This document shows positions 18,076 to 27,202 of a DNA stretch of 64,000 bases, one piece after another. The stretch is from assembly GCF_048266365.1 (NCBI RefSeq), contig NZ_JBLWZP010000014.1, positions 8,503-72,502 of the forward strand, read 5' to 3'. A model generated the notes under the pieces. That model saw only the letters and a program-made list of their open reading frames with translations. It had not been told where the DNA came from and made no database searches. Positions within the stretch are counted from its first letter, which is position 1. Each line of letters starts with the position of its first letter. A program made the position numbers and the translations under genes. The stretch is from Galbibacter sp048266365 (lineage in GTDB: Bacteria; Bacteroidota; Bacteroidia; Flavobacteriales; Flavobacteriaceae).

Positions 18076-18097
18076 TTCAATATCTTTTGCGAATTAA

Positions 18098-18655
18098 TTA
18101 TAATTTTTCATTTAACAGTTTCTCCATCAACTCGATAATCTCCGGGGAGTTATAATCCGCTATACCGACATGCCGGGCTACGATATTGTTTTGTTTATCG
18201 ACAATAATTGTCGTTGGAATGGAACCACTGAACAGTTCCCGAGGCAATCTACTGTCCATAACATGCACGGGAAGGTCATAATTATTACTTTCCATCCAGG
18301 CTTTGGACTTTTCAATTTTATTGTCCATATCGACCATCAGGAATATCAAATCATCATTATCCTTAAAGGTGTTTCGAAGCCCGTTAATTGAAGGCATCTC
18401 ATGAATGCACGGGGGGCACCATGTGGCCCAAAGATTGATGAAAACGACCTTCCCTCTTAGGGATTTAAGTGAAATGATATTACCAGTTTCGTCCTTGAAT
18501 TTTAATTCCGGAAATTGTTGTGAGGGTGTCTCTAAAATCTTTTTACTATTGGGGATTTCATAAACCGGCAAAGTTCTTTGTTGCTCTGAAGCATTTGCCC
18601 AACCTGTGACGATTAATAATAAGACTACTGTTATTTTATTAATATGCTTTTTCAT
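18098..18655 (-). CDS. TlpA-like periplasmic thioredoxin
   Basis: From the ATG at 18655 the protein has 185 residues: signal peptide MKKHINKITVVLLLIVTGWA (1-20), then a thioredoxin domain with WCPPC at Cys80/Cys83. The cis-Pro region is GSIPTTIIVDKQN. A longer frame from 18718 would overlap the adaptor gene and hide the signal peptide, so I chose the shorter start. It is close to the lipoprotein TlpA at 15.4 kb, suggesting local duplication. It lies between the DsbD genes and the RND pump genes. Confidence 0.9.
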   Translation of the reverse strand: MKKHINKITVVLLLIVTGWANASEQQRTLPVYEIPNSKKILETPSQQFPELKFKDETGNIISLKSLRGKVVFINLWATWCPPCIHEMPSINGLRNTFKDNDDLIFLMVDMDNKIEKSKAWMESNNYDLPVHVMDSRLPRELFSGSIPTTIIVDKQNNIVARHVGIADYNSPEIIELMEKLLNEKL

Positions 18656-18662
18656 AGTTCTC

Positions 18663-19781
18663 TTAATTAATTTTAACTGTTTTAATTTCTTCTGATGGTT
18701 TAATAATGATTTTGTCATTTGGAGATAGATTTCCGAAGACTTCTGTCAAGCTATCTAATCGATTTCCTTCATTTACAGCAATCCGTTTTACCTGGTTGTT
18801 ATTAAATGTTAAAACATATTTTCCTGACTGGGTTTTCAAGACGCTTTGGCTCTTGACCCAGTTGGAAGGGTTTTCACGTTTTAATTTCAATTTAACTTGT
18901 GCATAATCTCCACCCTGCAATTGGCCTGAAGAATTACTTACATCAAACTCCAATGCAAGTGAGCGATCATGCGGATCGAGTATACCAGAGGTGCGGGAAA
19001 GCTTGGCATCAAAAATTTTACCCGGCTGTGAACTAATAGTGAAAGTAGCCGGCATCTCTGGGTAAACAGAAGACGCGTGTTTTTCGGGCAGAGATAAGGT
19101 CAACCGCAGTTTATCATCCTGCGCAACCCTAAATAACGGCAAATAATTTGCTTTTCCTGCCAATGCCCCTACGGATACATTTCTTTGAGTAATTATTCCG
19201 TTAAACGGTGCTGTGATATAAAGATACTCTTGCAACTGTGAGGTATGCCCTGTACCTGCCTTTGAAGCATCATAAGCGGATTTGGCACTTTCCATAGCGC
19301 TTTTAGCTCTATCAAGTTCAATCTCCGCAACTGCCCCTGTAGTCTCTGAAGCCACAACGAGGCGATCATAGGCCTGTTTTGCATAGAGATAATCGCTATA
19401 TACTTTTTGCTCTGTGGATCTGTCAGAAAGATACTGTTGCTGCATCTCAGGGGCTTCCAGAACAGCCAAGAGCTGTCCTTTTTTTACGCGGTCGCCACGT
19501 TCAACACGAATTTGTTTGACGAATCCCGTTACCTTGGCATAAATCGCTACTTGCTCGTAGGGTTTTAATTCCGCAGGAACGGATATTTGGTACTGAGGAT
19601 TCAAGACCGCTATTGGAGCGGTAGGATAAGTTTCGGAAATTGACGTTCTATACTGTAACTCCTTCTTTTGCCCGTCTTGTTGCGAACAAGAGGAAAATAG
19701 AAATCCCAATAGTGAGGCGGACACCAATATTGTTATTAATCTTCTATATATTGAAATACTGTGAAACATTGAAATGTGCAT
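18663..19781 (-). CDS. RND efflux periplasmic adaptor (membrane fusion protein)
   Basis: This 372-residue lipoprotein (lipobox LFSSC) has the HlyD/AcrA layout: a lipoyl half-motif VAIYAKVTGFVKQIRVERGD, a helical hairpin at about 110-180 and the second lipoyl half with ITAPFNGIITQRNVSVG. Beta-barrel and membrane-proximal domains follow. It links the inner-membrane pump to the outer-membrane channel. Nine bases separate it from the pump gene upstream. Confidence 0.93.
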   Translation of the reverse strand: MHISMFHSISIYRRLITILVSASLLGFLFSSCSQQDGQKKELQYRTSISETYPTAPIAVLNPQYQISVPAELKPYEQVAIYAKVTGFVKQIRVERGDRVKKGQLLAVLEAPEMQQQYLSDRSTEQKVYSDYLYAKQAYDRLVVASETTGAVAEIELDRAKSAMESAKSAYDASKAGTGHTSQLQEYLYITAPFNGIITQRNVSVGALAGKANYLPLFRVAQDDKLRLTLSLPEKHASSVYPEMPATFTISSQPGKIFDAKLSRTSGILDPHDRSLALEFDVSNSSGQLQGGDYAQVKLKLKRENPSNWVKSQSVLKTQSGKYVLTFNNNQVKRIAVNEGNRLDSLTEVFGNLSPNDKIIIKPSEEIKTVKIN

Positions 19782-19790
19782 TTTTAAAGT

Positions 19791-22700
19791 TTATAATACG
19801 GTTTGTTGTTTGGACTGTTCCAAATAATACCTGCTTTGGCTATCATCAGGATCTAATGAAGGGCTTATAATAGAAGTCCTAGACATCAATGAGGAAAAAA
19901 AGTGAGGAACTAACAAAAGAATAGTTATCGTAGAGGCAATCAAACCTCCAATAACTGCCCTACCTAGTGGCGCAATCTGTTCTGCTCCATCTCCTAATCC
20001 CATTGCCATCGGCAACATTCCAGCGAACATTGCTGCGGCAGTCATAAGAACAGGTCTTAATCTTGATGAAGCAGCAAGCCTCGCGGCATTAGCGGGTTTT
20101 AGCGCCAGTTTTTTGCGATAATATTCTGCCTGATTAACTAGCAATACCGCATTGGAAACCGAGACGCCAAGCGACATAATGATTCCCATATATGATTGCA
20201 GATTTAGTGTACTGCCCGTCAAAAACAGGACAGTGAGACTTCCTGCAATCACGGCAGGCAATACGGAAAGAATAATCAACGGAACTTTAAACGATTGGTA
20301 GTAGGCCGCCAGCATCAGAAATATGGCGATAATAGCCACACCTAAACCTGCCAATAGGCTACTTAGGGTATCTTCTAAAAGTTGCAATGTTCCTTCAGTC
20401 CAAACAAGGGTACCCCGTGGGGGCTCTCCAGCATCTTTGATAGCCGTATCAACCGCACGTGAAGCCGTACCTAGATCTTCGCCGTAAACATTGGCGACAA
20501 TGGTGACGTATCGGTTTGGCCCTTTGCGGTTTACCTGTGCCGGCGTGGTTACACTACTTATGGTGGCCACATCTTCCAGAACAGGACGAAGACTTCCGGA
20601 TTTCAAAGGAAGGGATCGTAGTTTTTCTTCCGACATAATTCCTTCAGGAAGCTGTACTTGAGTCTGAAATACCCGTCCGGAGTTTGGATCAACCCATAAA
20701 TTTTTATTCGTATAACGAGTTGATGAGGTAGCCGAAACCAAACTGCGTGTAATATCCTTCATGGTCAAACCAAACTGTCCGGCAAGATCCCGATCTACAT
20801 CAATTGCTAAACTGGGGTAAGACGTGGATTCTGCAATACGAACATCACGCAAGTATGAAACATTTTTCAAATTTGTTTCAATTTTTTCAGCATGTTTAAC
20901 TGCAGTACCTAACTTATTGGCACTCACTTTTACCTCAATAGGGGTCATCGCGCCTTGCCCCATAATTTTTTCTGTTAGCTCCATGGGTTCGAAGTTGAAC
21001 GTAGCCTCAGGGTGTGTTTGTGAAATCTTCGTACGTATTTTATCTTTAAAATCCTCCATCGACCCATCGTAAATATCTTGATTTACAGACACCTGCAAGA
21101 CGGCTTCATGAGAAGCACTGCTGAAAAGAAATATCGGATTGATAGGTGAATTTGAGGGATGCATTCCCACAAAAGCGGATGTAATATTCAATCCGTTTTC
21201 AGGTAATTCAGCTTTAATAGTCCCAATAATTCCCTTGACCAGACGCTCTGTTTTTTCAATCCTGCTACCCTCTGGAGCCAGGAGACGAATCTGAAAATCG
21301 CCGTTATTTGAAACAGGCATTACATCCGTACCCACCACAGTCAATAGTATGCCGGCTACAGTCCCCGCTACCAAGACATAAATAGCAAAAATCGAGAGTG
21401 CTTTAGTAGACCACTTGCGCATTCTATAAGAATAATTGACACGGAATTTTTCAAAGAATGCTCGCTTTCGTTTTGTCTTAGTTATCTTAACGTGCTTATT
21501 TTTCATCATCCAATTCGCCAGTATAGGCACAAAGGTTTGAGAAGCCAAAAAGGATGCAATCATTGCAAAGGCAACAGCCATGGATAAAGGCATAAACATA
21601 TCTCTTGGAATACCGGTCATAATAAAGGCAGGAGTCAATACCGCAAGAATACAAAGCATTATGAGAAATTTTGGAATAGAGATCTCGAGTAAAGCGTCTA
21701 AAATAGCTCTCTGCTTGGGTTTGCCTAGTTCCATATGTTGGTGTATGTTCTCTATGGTTACAGTAGCTTCATCCACTAGGATTCCGATAGATAAGGCTAG
21801 ACCGCTCAAGGTCATCATATTGATAGTCTGTCCAAATAAATGCAGTACGGTAACGGCTGCAAGAATAGAAATTGGAATAGTGAATACTACAATAAGAGCG
21901 CCTCGTGTATCTCCCAAGAACATCAGTATCACCAATCCGGTAAATAGTGCTCCTAATAGACCTTCGTGGATTAGATTTGAAAGTGAACGCTGGATATAGG
22001 TAGATTGATCAAATTCATAACTCACTTGTACATCCTCCGGCAATTGATTTTTAAGCATTGGAATAGATGCTTTAAGGTTTTTCACCGCTTCCAAAGTGGA
22101 AGCATCTGCCTTCTTAATAATTGGCAGATAAACTGAACGCTTTCCATTAATTAAGGCGTAGCCTACAGTTTGATCAGCTGCGTCCTCAACGCTGGCAACA
22201 TCTTTCACATATATAGTACGGTTGTCTATTGTTTTAACCGGTGTATTTAAAAACTCTTCAGGCCCTTTTAAAATGGAGTTAATGGGTGCCATCAAGTTTT
22301 CTTCTCCTATACGGATATTTCCAGCCGGAGACGGTAGACTGTTGTTGGTAATGGCGACTGTGATATCCTCAGGTGTAAGCCCATTAGAATGCATGGCAAC
22401 CGGGTCTACATTTACTACTATGGTTCTACTATTCCCTCCAAATGGAGCCGGGGCAGTAATACCCGGAATAGTTGTAAACATAGGTCTGATTTTAGAAATG
22501 GCAAGAGTCTGCAGTTCATTAACCGATCGCTGATCACTTTCAAAGACTAGCTGTCCCACGGGAAGTGAACTACCATCAAAACGCACCACCATCGGCGGAA
22601 CCGCACCAGGAGGCAAAAAACCCATTGCTCTTGAAACAGAGGTGGATACTTCTCCTGCCGCCTGCGCCATATCAGTCCCCGGATAAAAAGTTAATTTCAT

Positions 22701-22970
22701 TAAGGTTAGGCCTTGTACACTTTTAAAGTCAATGTTCTTCACACCACTTACAAACAGTAGCACTTTTTGAAATTCATTAGCCATAAATCCATCCATATAC
22801 TCAGGGGATAGCCCTCCGTAAGGCATGGCTATGTACATCGCAGGGAGTTCCACTTCTGGAAATATATCAACGTTTATATTTTTTACCGTGTTATAGGAAA
22901 AGAAAGCTATGGTCAATACAACAACCATTATGGCAATAGGCTTCCTTAACGCAAATCTTATAATATTCAT
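19791..22970 (-). CDS. RND family inner-membrane efflux pump
   Basis: This 1059-residue protein has the full RND architecture: first helix at the N-terminus, two large periplasmic loops and two blocks of membrane helices. The family motif GILVDEATVTIENIHQHME lies in helix 4, where the Asp carries protons. LSLGVSVSNAVLLVNQAEYY-type helices occur near the end. The sequence is nearer to the HAE-1/hydrophobic-compound group than to metal pumps, as it lacks an obvious Met cluster, but the substrate is not certain. It sits 10 bases after the TolC gene in one operon. Confidence 0.92.
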   Translation of the reverse strand: MNIIRFALRKPIAIMVVVLTIAFFSYNTVKNINVDIFPEVELPAMYIAMPYGGLSPEYMDGFMANEFQKVLLFVSGVKNIDFKSVQGLTLMKLTFYPGTDMAQAAGEVSTSVSRAMGFLPPGAVPPMVVRFDGSSLPVGQLVFESDQRSVNELQTLAISKIRPMFTTIPGITAPAPFGGNSRTIVVNVDPVAMHSNGLTPEDITVAITNNSLPSPAGNIRIGEENLMAPINSILKGPEEFLNTPVKTIDNRTIYVKDVASVEDAADQTVGYALINGKRSVYLPIIKKADASTLEAVKNLKASIPMLKNQLPEDVQVSYEFDQSTYIQRSLSNLIHEGLLGALFTGLVILMFLGDTRGALIVVFTIPISILAAVTVLHLFGQTINMMTLSGLALSIGILVDEATVTIENIHQHMELGKPKQRAILDALLEISIPKFLIMLCILAVLTPAFIMTGIPRDMFMPLSMAVAFAMIASFLASQTFVPILANWMMKNKHVKITKTKRKRAFFEKFRVNYSYRMRKWSTKALSIFAIYVLVAGTVAGILLTVVGTDVMPVSNNGDFQIRLLAPEGSRIEKTERLVKGIIGTIKAELPENGLNITSAFVGMHPSNSPINPIFLFSSASHEAVLQVSVNQDIYDGSMEDFKDKIRTKISQTHPEATFNFEPMELTEKIMGQGAMTPIEVKVSANKLGTAVKHAEKIETNLKNVSYLRDVRIAESTSYPSLAIDVDRDLAGQFGLTMKDITRSLVSATSSTRYTNKNLWVDPNSGRVFQTQVQLPEGIMSEEKLRSLPLKSGSLRPVLEDVATISSVTTPAQVNRKGPNRYVTIVANVYGEDLGTASRAVDTAIKDAGEPPRGTLVWTEGTLQLLEDTLSSLLAGLGVAIIAIFLMLAAYYQSFKVPLIILSVLPAVIAGSLTVLFLTGSTLNLQSYMGIIMSLGVSVSNAVLLVNQAEYYRKKLALKPANAARLAASSRLRPVLMTAAAMFAGMLPMAMGLGDGAEQIAPLGRAVIGGLIASTITILLLVPHFFSSLMSRTSIISPSLDPDDSQSRYYLEQSKQQTVL

Positions 22971-22980
22971 AAACGATTAG

Positions 22981-24366
22981 TTAAAGGTTGTTAAATAAGT
23001 ACTCGAAATCAGCGGTAAGCTCGGCTTGGTAAGTAAGTAATACCCAATAGTCTCTAGAGACTTCTATATGCGCATTTTCTGCTTGTTCAAGCATACTGCG
23101 AATCTGTAGCAACTCGCTCAGGGTGATTAACCCACTTTTGTATCTTGCGAGGTACATTCGGTATGCGTCTTCTGATTGCTTAACAGCTAGCAAGGCTTTT
23201 TGAAGTTGTTGGTACTGTTGTATAATTTTTGCCTGGGAAGCCGATAAATCTGCCTGCATTCCTTGTTGGTATTGCGAATGAAGTAGTTCCGCACTTTCTG
23301 CTTCTTTAAGTAACTGTTCTCCTTTTATTCGATTGGTTACCAAGTTTGTTAAGTTCCAAGTAATGCCAATACCGGCTAGAAAATTATTGGTTGAATTCTT
23401 AAACCCTTCTTCCCACGCTCCACTTACTGTACCATTGGGGTTGATACCAGTTGCTCTAAAAGCATAACCGCCTAAAAGACTTATCGATGGCAATGAGGCT
23501 CTTTTTTCTGCCTTACCACTTAACTTAAAATACTCAGATTGCATTTCCAAAGCATCCAAGATTGGGTGAGCAGTATTTATGATACGCATCTGGTTTAATC
23601 CATTTTCCACAGGATTACTGAATTGTTTGGCGGATGCGGCATATACAATGGTATCCTCGTTGTATAGCTCCAACAACTTGATAATAGAAGCGTTTTTAAG
23701 TCCCTCCCATTTATCGTGTTCGCCCAAAGCTTGAATATGCGAGGAGGAGGCTAGAAGACTGTCTGCTGCAGGCCTTAATCCCGATGCCGACAATCTAGAA
23801 GTAATTTTCAGAATTTCATTCAAGCGTTGTACGTTCTTCTCGGATAATTTTAACTTGGCATCGTTGTACAATAGAAAAATATAGCGCTGGGATAATGTCT
23901 TTTTAAGCTTGAGCAAGTAAGCACCCTTTTCACTTACTGATTTATGATACAAAGTAGTTGCAGCCTTCTTGTGATTGCGGTTCTTCCCGAAAGAAAACAA
24001 CTCCCATTCAACAACGGCTGAACCAAAACTATTGGCAGTAGTAGAACTGCCTTGCAGTGGTATAGCCGAACCACTGACATTGAATAAACCTGGCTGGGGA
24101 AAAAAAGCTCCTGCACTTCCTTCAAAGGTTCCGTATGTGTTCTGTGCCTGTGCACTTAACTGAGGAAGTGTACCGCTCTTAATTACTCTCTCATTGAGCT
24201 TAGCTGCCTCCACAGCAGAGATTTCGGCTCCTATTCCAGGATAATTTCGTTCCACTTTAGACCATATTTTGCCTAAAGTATACTCCTTATGTTGCTGCGC
24301 ATTTATTGGATACACTACAACAATGGTTAACCACAATAATGAGGTCACCTTAATATGTTTAATCAT
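22981..24366 (-). CDS. TolC family outer-membrane channel
   Basis: This 461-residue protein has a signal peptide (about 1-23, YPINA) and two similar halves of long amphipathic helices, as in TolC-type trimers. Examples are LSQRYIFLLYNDAKLKLSEK in the first half and YLARYKSGLITLSELLQI in the second. It supplies the outer-membrane exit duct for the adaptor and pump encoded directly downstream. It is the first large gene of the operon. Confidence 0.93.
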   Translation of the reverse strand: MIKHIKVTSLLWLTIVVVYPINAQQHKEYTLGKIWSKVERNYPGIGAEISAVEAAKLNERVIKSGTLPQLSAQAQNTYGTFEGSAGAFFPQPGLFNVSGSAIPLQGSSTTANSFGSAVVEWELFSFGKNRNHKKAATTLYHKSVSEKGAYLLKLKKTLSQRYIFLLYNDAKLKLSEKNVQRLNEILKITSRLSASGLRPAADSLLASSSHIQALGEHDKWEGLKNASIIKLLELYNEDTIVYAASAKQFSNPVENGLNQMRIINTAHPILDALEMQSEYFKLSGKAEKRASLPSISLLGGYAFRATGINPNGTVSGAWEEGFKNSTNNFLAGIGITWNLTNLVTNRIKGEQLLKEAESAELLHSQYQQGMQADLSASQAKIIQQYQQLQKALLAVKQSEDAYRMYLARYKSGLITLSELLQIRSMLEQAENAHIEVSRDYWVLLTYQAELTADFEYLFNNL

Positions 24367-24481
24367 ATTACGTTACATATTTTGGAAAGATCACATGGAT
24401 CGACCGTAGATTGTTTTTAAAATGGATATAACAGAAATTTAGCCTAGCTGACCAGGGGGTCGATAGGCGAAAGAAAATTTT

Positions 24482-24904
24482 TTAGCAGGAGTAATGGATA
24501 ATCAGTTTCTGGTATTCCAAGAAGATGGGAATAGAACTTTGGATTTTTCTACTGCCGTTATAAAGTGGATGTATACTTTCACTTTCTAGTGAAGGAAAGT
24601 CAAACAAAAATAAAAATGCAGTTTTAAAGCTAATTAGTGGTAGTAAATCGTCCGAATGAGAAGAGATGTTTTGAACAACTTGTGAATCTGAAATGTCAAA
24701 AGACGGACATTTTTCAACTGAATTTGTAAATAAATTACGACTGTTTTGTGGTACTCCCTGCTCTGTGTTCGCAGAAATACCTGTCAATTCTTTAATACTG
24801 GATTTGATGGCACAGGACGAAAGCAATACAAAAAGTATTGCTGTCAATACAAGAAAGTATTGCTTGAAACTCGTTGAAATATTTAGAATTGTCCTTTTCA
24901 TCAA
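24482..24904 (-). CDS. Small lipoprotein-like protein of unknown function, paralogue of the one at 12.5 kb
   Basis: This 140-residue protein has a signal segment ending in a lipobox-like LLSSC (Cys31), a polar middle, a hydrophobic helix (KTAFLFLFDFP) and a C-terminus IPIFLEYQKLIIHYSC. Its layout and both ends resemble the plus-strand protein at 12471-12848. It lies 115 bases upstream of the TolC gene and in the same direction, so it probably heads the efflux operon. Function unknown; association with an efflux operon suggests a small accessory or sensing role. A start one codon further in is equally possible. Confidence 0.65.
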   Translation of the reverse strand: MMKRTILNISTSFKQYFLVLTAILFVLLSSCAIKSSIKELTGISANTEQGVPQNSRNLFTNSVEKCPSFDISDSQVVQNISSHSDDLLPLISFKTAFLFLFDFPSLESESIHPLYNGSRKIQSSIPIFLEYQKLIIHYSC

Positions 24905-25075
24905 TTATCAAAATTAGTTTTTATTGATTAAGGGAGCAAGTGACAACCTGTAATTTAAGTTATTTTAACATATCTCTGCTACCTATGTGATATTTCATCC
25001 CTGGAAGAAAAAATTGAATTTCTCTTTTAGTTTTAAGTAACAAAAACCGTATTAACAGTTTTTGTTACTCAATTG

Positions 25076-25630
25076 TTATGCACTAATATAGCCTTCGGCT
25101 GTAGTTATCCTGGCATAGAAGAATGTTAATGCTGCTAAAAATGCGGTGTGTACATCAGCGGCTTTGACCAGCTTACCATCCAACTCCTGATCCTTAGAGG
25201 CACAGGCATCGCTAATCACCGTACAATCAAATCCAAAATCCTTGGCAGCTCTTGTTGTTGCATCCACACACATATGTGACATCATCCCGGTGATGACTAC
25301 TTCTGATACGTCGTTTTCTTTCAAGTATTCCATTAAATCAGTATCCCTGAAGCTATTTGGATAATTCTTTTTAACTACTTTCTCTCCTTCTAGCGGTTTT
25401 ACATTGTTGTGGATTTCAACACCAGGTGTTCCCGGGTGGAAAAACGGAATATTACCCTCAACAGCAAAATGCTGAATGTGTGCTATTGGTAAATTGTTCT
25501 CTCTAAAGTGATTAATCATCTTTTGTGCTTTTAAACTTGCTTCGTTTGCTCCCACAAGTTCCCATGCGCCATTTTCAAAGTAGTCATTCTGAATGTCAAT
25601 TACTATTAATGCTTTTTTACCCATTTTCAT
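25076..25630 (-). CDS. Isochorismatase-family cysteine hydrolase
   Basis: This 184-residue cytoplasmic protein has the family triad: Asp in VIDIQNDYF (near residue 11), Lys in VVKKNYPNSF and the nucleophile Cys in MMSHMCVDATTRAA. Members hydrolyse amide-type bonds of small molecules such as nicotinamide or N-carbamoyl compounds. The substrate is not clear; the length is usual for the group. It follows an AraC regulator gene on the same strand at 120 bases, which probably controls it. Confidence 0.9.
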   Translation of the reverse strand: MKMGKKALIVIDIQNDYFENGAWELVGANEASLKAQKMINHFRENNLPIAHIQHFAVEGNIPFFHPGTPGVEIHNNVKPLEGEKVVKKNYPNSFRDTDLMEYLKENDVSEVVITGMMSHMCVDATTRAAKDFGFDCTVISDACASKDQELDGKLVKAADVHTAFLAALTFFYARITTAEGYISA

Positions 25631-25750
25631 CTATTTTTATTCGTTAACATTGTATTATACAAAGCTCCCTTGTTTTAGAATGGATAAACCTACCAAAGCA
25701 GGAGTTAAAACTACCATTATGATAAATAAAATTGATTACCAAGGGAGGTT

Positions 25751-26641
25751 TCAGGAATGCAAATTGTATCCGTTATCGGTAAGAAATTCACTGGTAGTCA
25801 TTCCTGTTTGATTTTTGAAAAAACGCATCAGATGGTTCGGTTCTGAAAAATTGAGCTGATAAGCAATTTCGCTTACAGTCAGCTTTGAGTGGATCAGATA
25901 GTTCTTTATCTCCAGCAACAACCGTTGTTTTAATAGATGTGTAGCCGTTACGTTAAATTGTTCTTTGACGGCGGTATTTAAAGAAACCCTGCTAATACCA
26001 AGCATCTCGGCATAATCAGCGATACGTTGTTTTTTCTTTATATTAATTTCGATCAATTGCTTGAATTTGAAAGCGTAGTGATTATTCTCCTTTTCCAAGT
26101 CTAAATCATTTCTAAGGGCATACTCCCTATTAAGTTTTTGGAGGATGTAATAAAGTAGGGACCGTATAATGTGGACACTGCCGGCTTTTGTATGTACAAG
26201 TTCATCCTTTATTTCGGTAAGTAATGCACAGTATTTTTCAATAAAAGGTCTGTCAACGTTCATCTGCACAGGAAAATGAAGTTGGTAAAAATAAAGAAGT
26301 TTGTAAGTAAAAAGCTTATCGGCGAAAAACTCATTAAGAAAATCTTCCTGAAACAGGAGGACTGTAAAATCCTGGTCACTTTCCTTATCAAAATGCCACT
26401 GTCTTTTTTGATATGGAGATATAAAGACCACACTGTTATCCTTCAAATCAATCTGCTGATGGTTTAATATAAGCCGACCACTACCCTTTTTAAAAAACAC
26501 TACTTCAAAGAAATCTGTATTGAACGGGATGTTCTTAAGATAGGTTCCGTCAGCACTCTCTAAATGAACAACATTCAAAAGAAAATCAACACCACAATCT
26601 GTTTTGTGAAATCTATATGTTTCGACCTCGTTCTCCATCAC
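25751..26641 (-). CDS. AraC family transcriptional regulator
   Basis: This 296-residue protein has an N-terminal cupin-like sensing domain (about 1-150, with SGRLILNHQQIDLKD) and a C-terminal double HTH of AraC type (about 190-290). The second HTH contains TVSEIAYQLNFSEPNHLMRF, near the family consensus. It probably activates the hydrolase gene next to it in response to a small molecule. No repeated operator was identified. Confidence 0.92.
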   Translation of the reverse strand: MMENEVETYRFHKTDCGVDFLLNVVHLESADGTYLKNIPFNTDFFEVVFFKKGSGRLILNHQQIDLKDNSVVFISPYQKRQWHFDKESDQDFTVLLFQEDFLNEFFADKLFTYKLLYFYQLHFPVQMNVDRPFIEKYCALLTEIKDELVHTKAGSVHIIRSLLYYILQKLNREYALRNDLDLEKENNHYAFKFKQLIEINIKKKQRIADYAEMLGISRVSLNTAVKEQFNVTATHLLKQRLLLEIKNYLIHSKLTVSEIAYQLNFSEPNHLMRFFKNQTGMTTSEFLTDNGYNLHS

Positions 26642-27202
26642 GTCTTTAATTTAAAAAATCAGTTATGCATTGCCTTATCCTTTCTCAAACCAGATATCGC
26701 AATTTACAAACTTTAGCAAACAAGCTTATCACATTATGGATGTTTGTTTATCAAAGAAAATTATATGAATAATAATTGATTCAAAATGTAACACAATTGG
26801 TTCGCCATATTAAAATGATAGCTGTTTTTTGTTAATATTCTACGTACTGTATTCTTTCAAATAGAATTCTATATTTTCATAAAACTTCTGATTCAGAGCG
26901 TTCACACTACACTCTTTAAGTTTATGCAGGAAAAATCCCTTTCGAAAAAAGGGGTTTTTCTTTCTCATTATCAGGTTATTGCCCCTTATTTTAATGATAT
27001 TATAAGCTTAATTTTAACCATTACCCTTAAAAACCTAAATAACCTATTCCGCTGCGTTTTAAAAAGTAAAGCGACCTGCTCTCTTTTGGATTGCAACACA
27101 TACCCCGTCAATTAGTATTAGATACTTAAAACGTAATGTAAAGTTTGAATTTAATGGCTCCTTAAGAGTCAGAAACTATACTAATTTAATATATATAAGA
27201 TC
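26642..27202. other. 560-base intergenic region before the five-gene operon
   Basis: It lies between the divergent AraC gene and the operon at 27.2 kb. No convincing protein gene. It contains a terminator-like hairpin at 26930-26963 that belongs to neither neighbour, which could mark a small RNA. The promoter of the operon should lie in the last 100 bases, which are very AT-rich. Confidence 0.45.
26930..26963 (+). terminator. Orphan terminator-like hairpin
   Basis: An A-rich left arm with CCCTTT and a right arm AAAGGGG followed by TTTTTCTTTCTC form a stem with a U-rich tail. No annotated gene on the plus strand ends upstream, so it may end a short non-coding transcript starting in the preceding 280 bases. 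Confidence 0.45.

Noticed and set aside
19791..22970. RND pump as a copper or zinc exporter
   Set aside because: Overall sequence fits hydrophobic-compound pumps better and no metal-binding Met or His clusters stand out, although metal use cannot be excluded.
26924..27115. Plus-strand 63-residue open frame before the five-gene operon
   Set aside because: Its start overlaps a terminator-like hairpin and the sequence has no motif.
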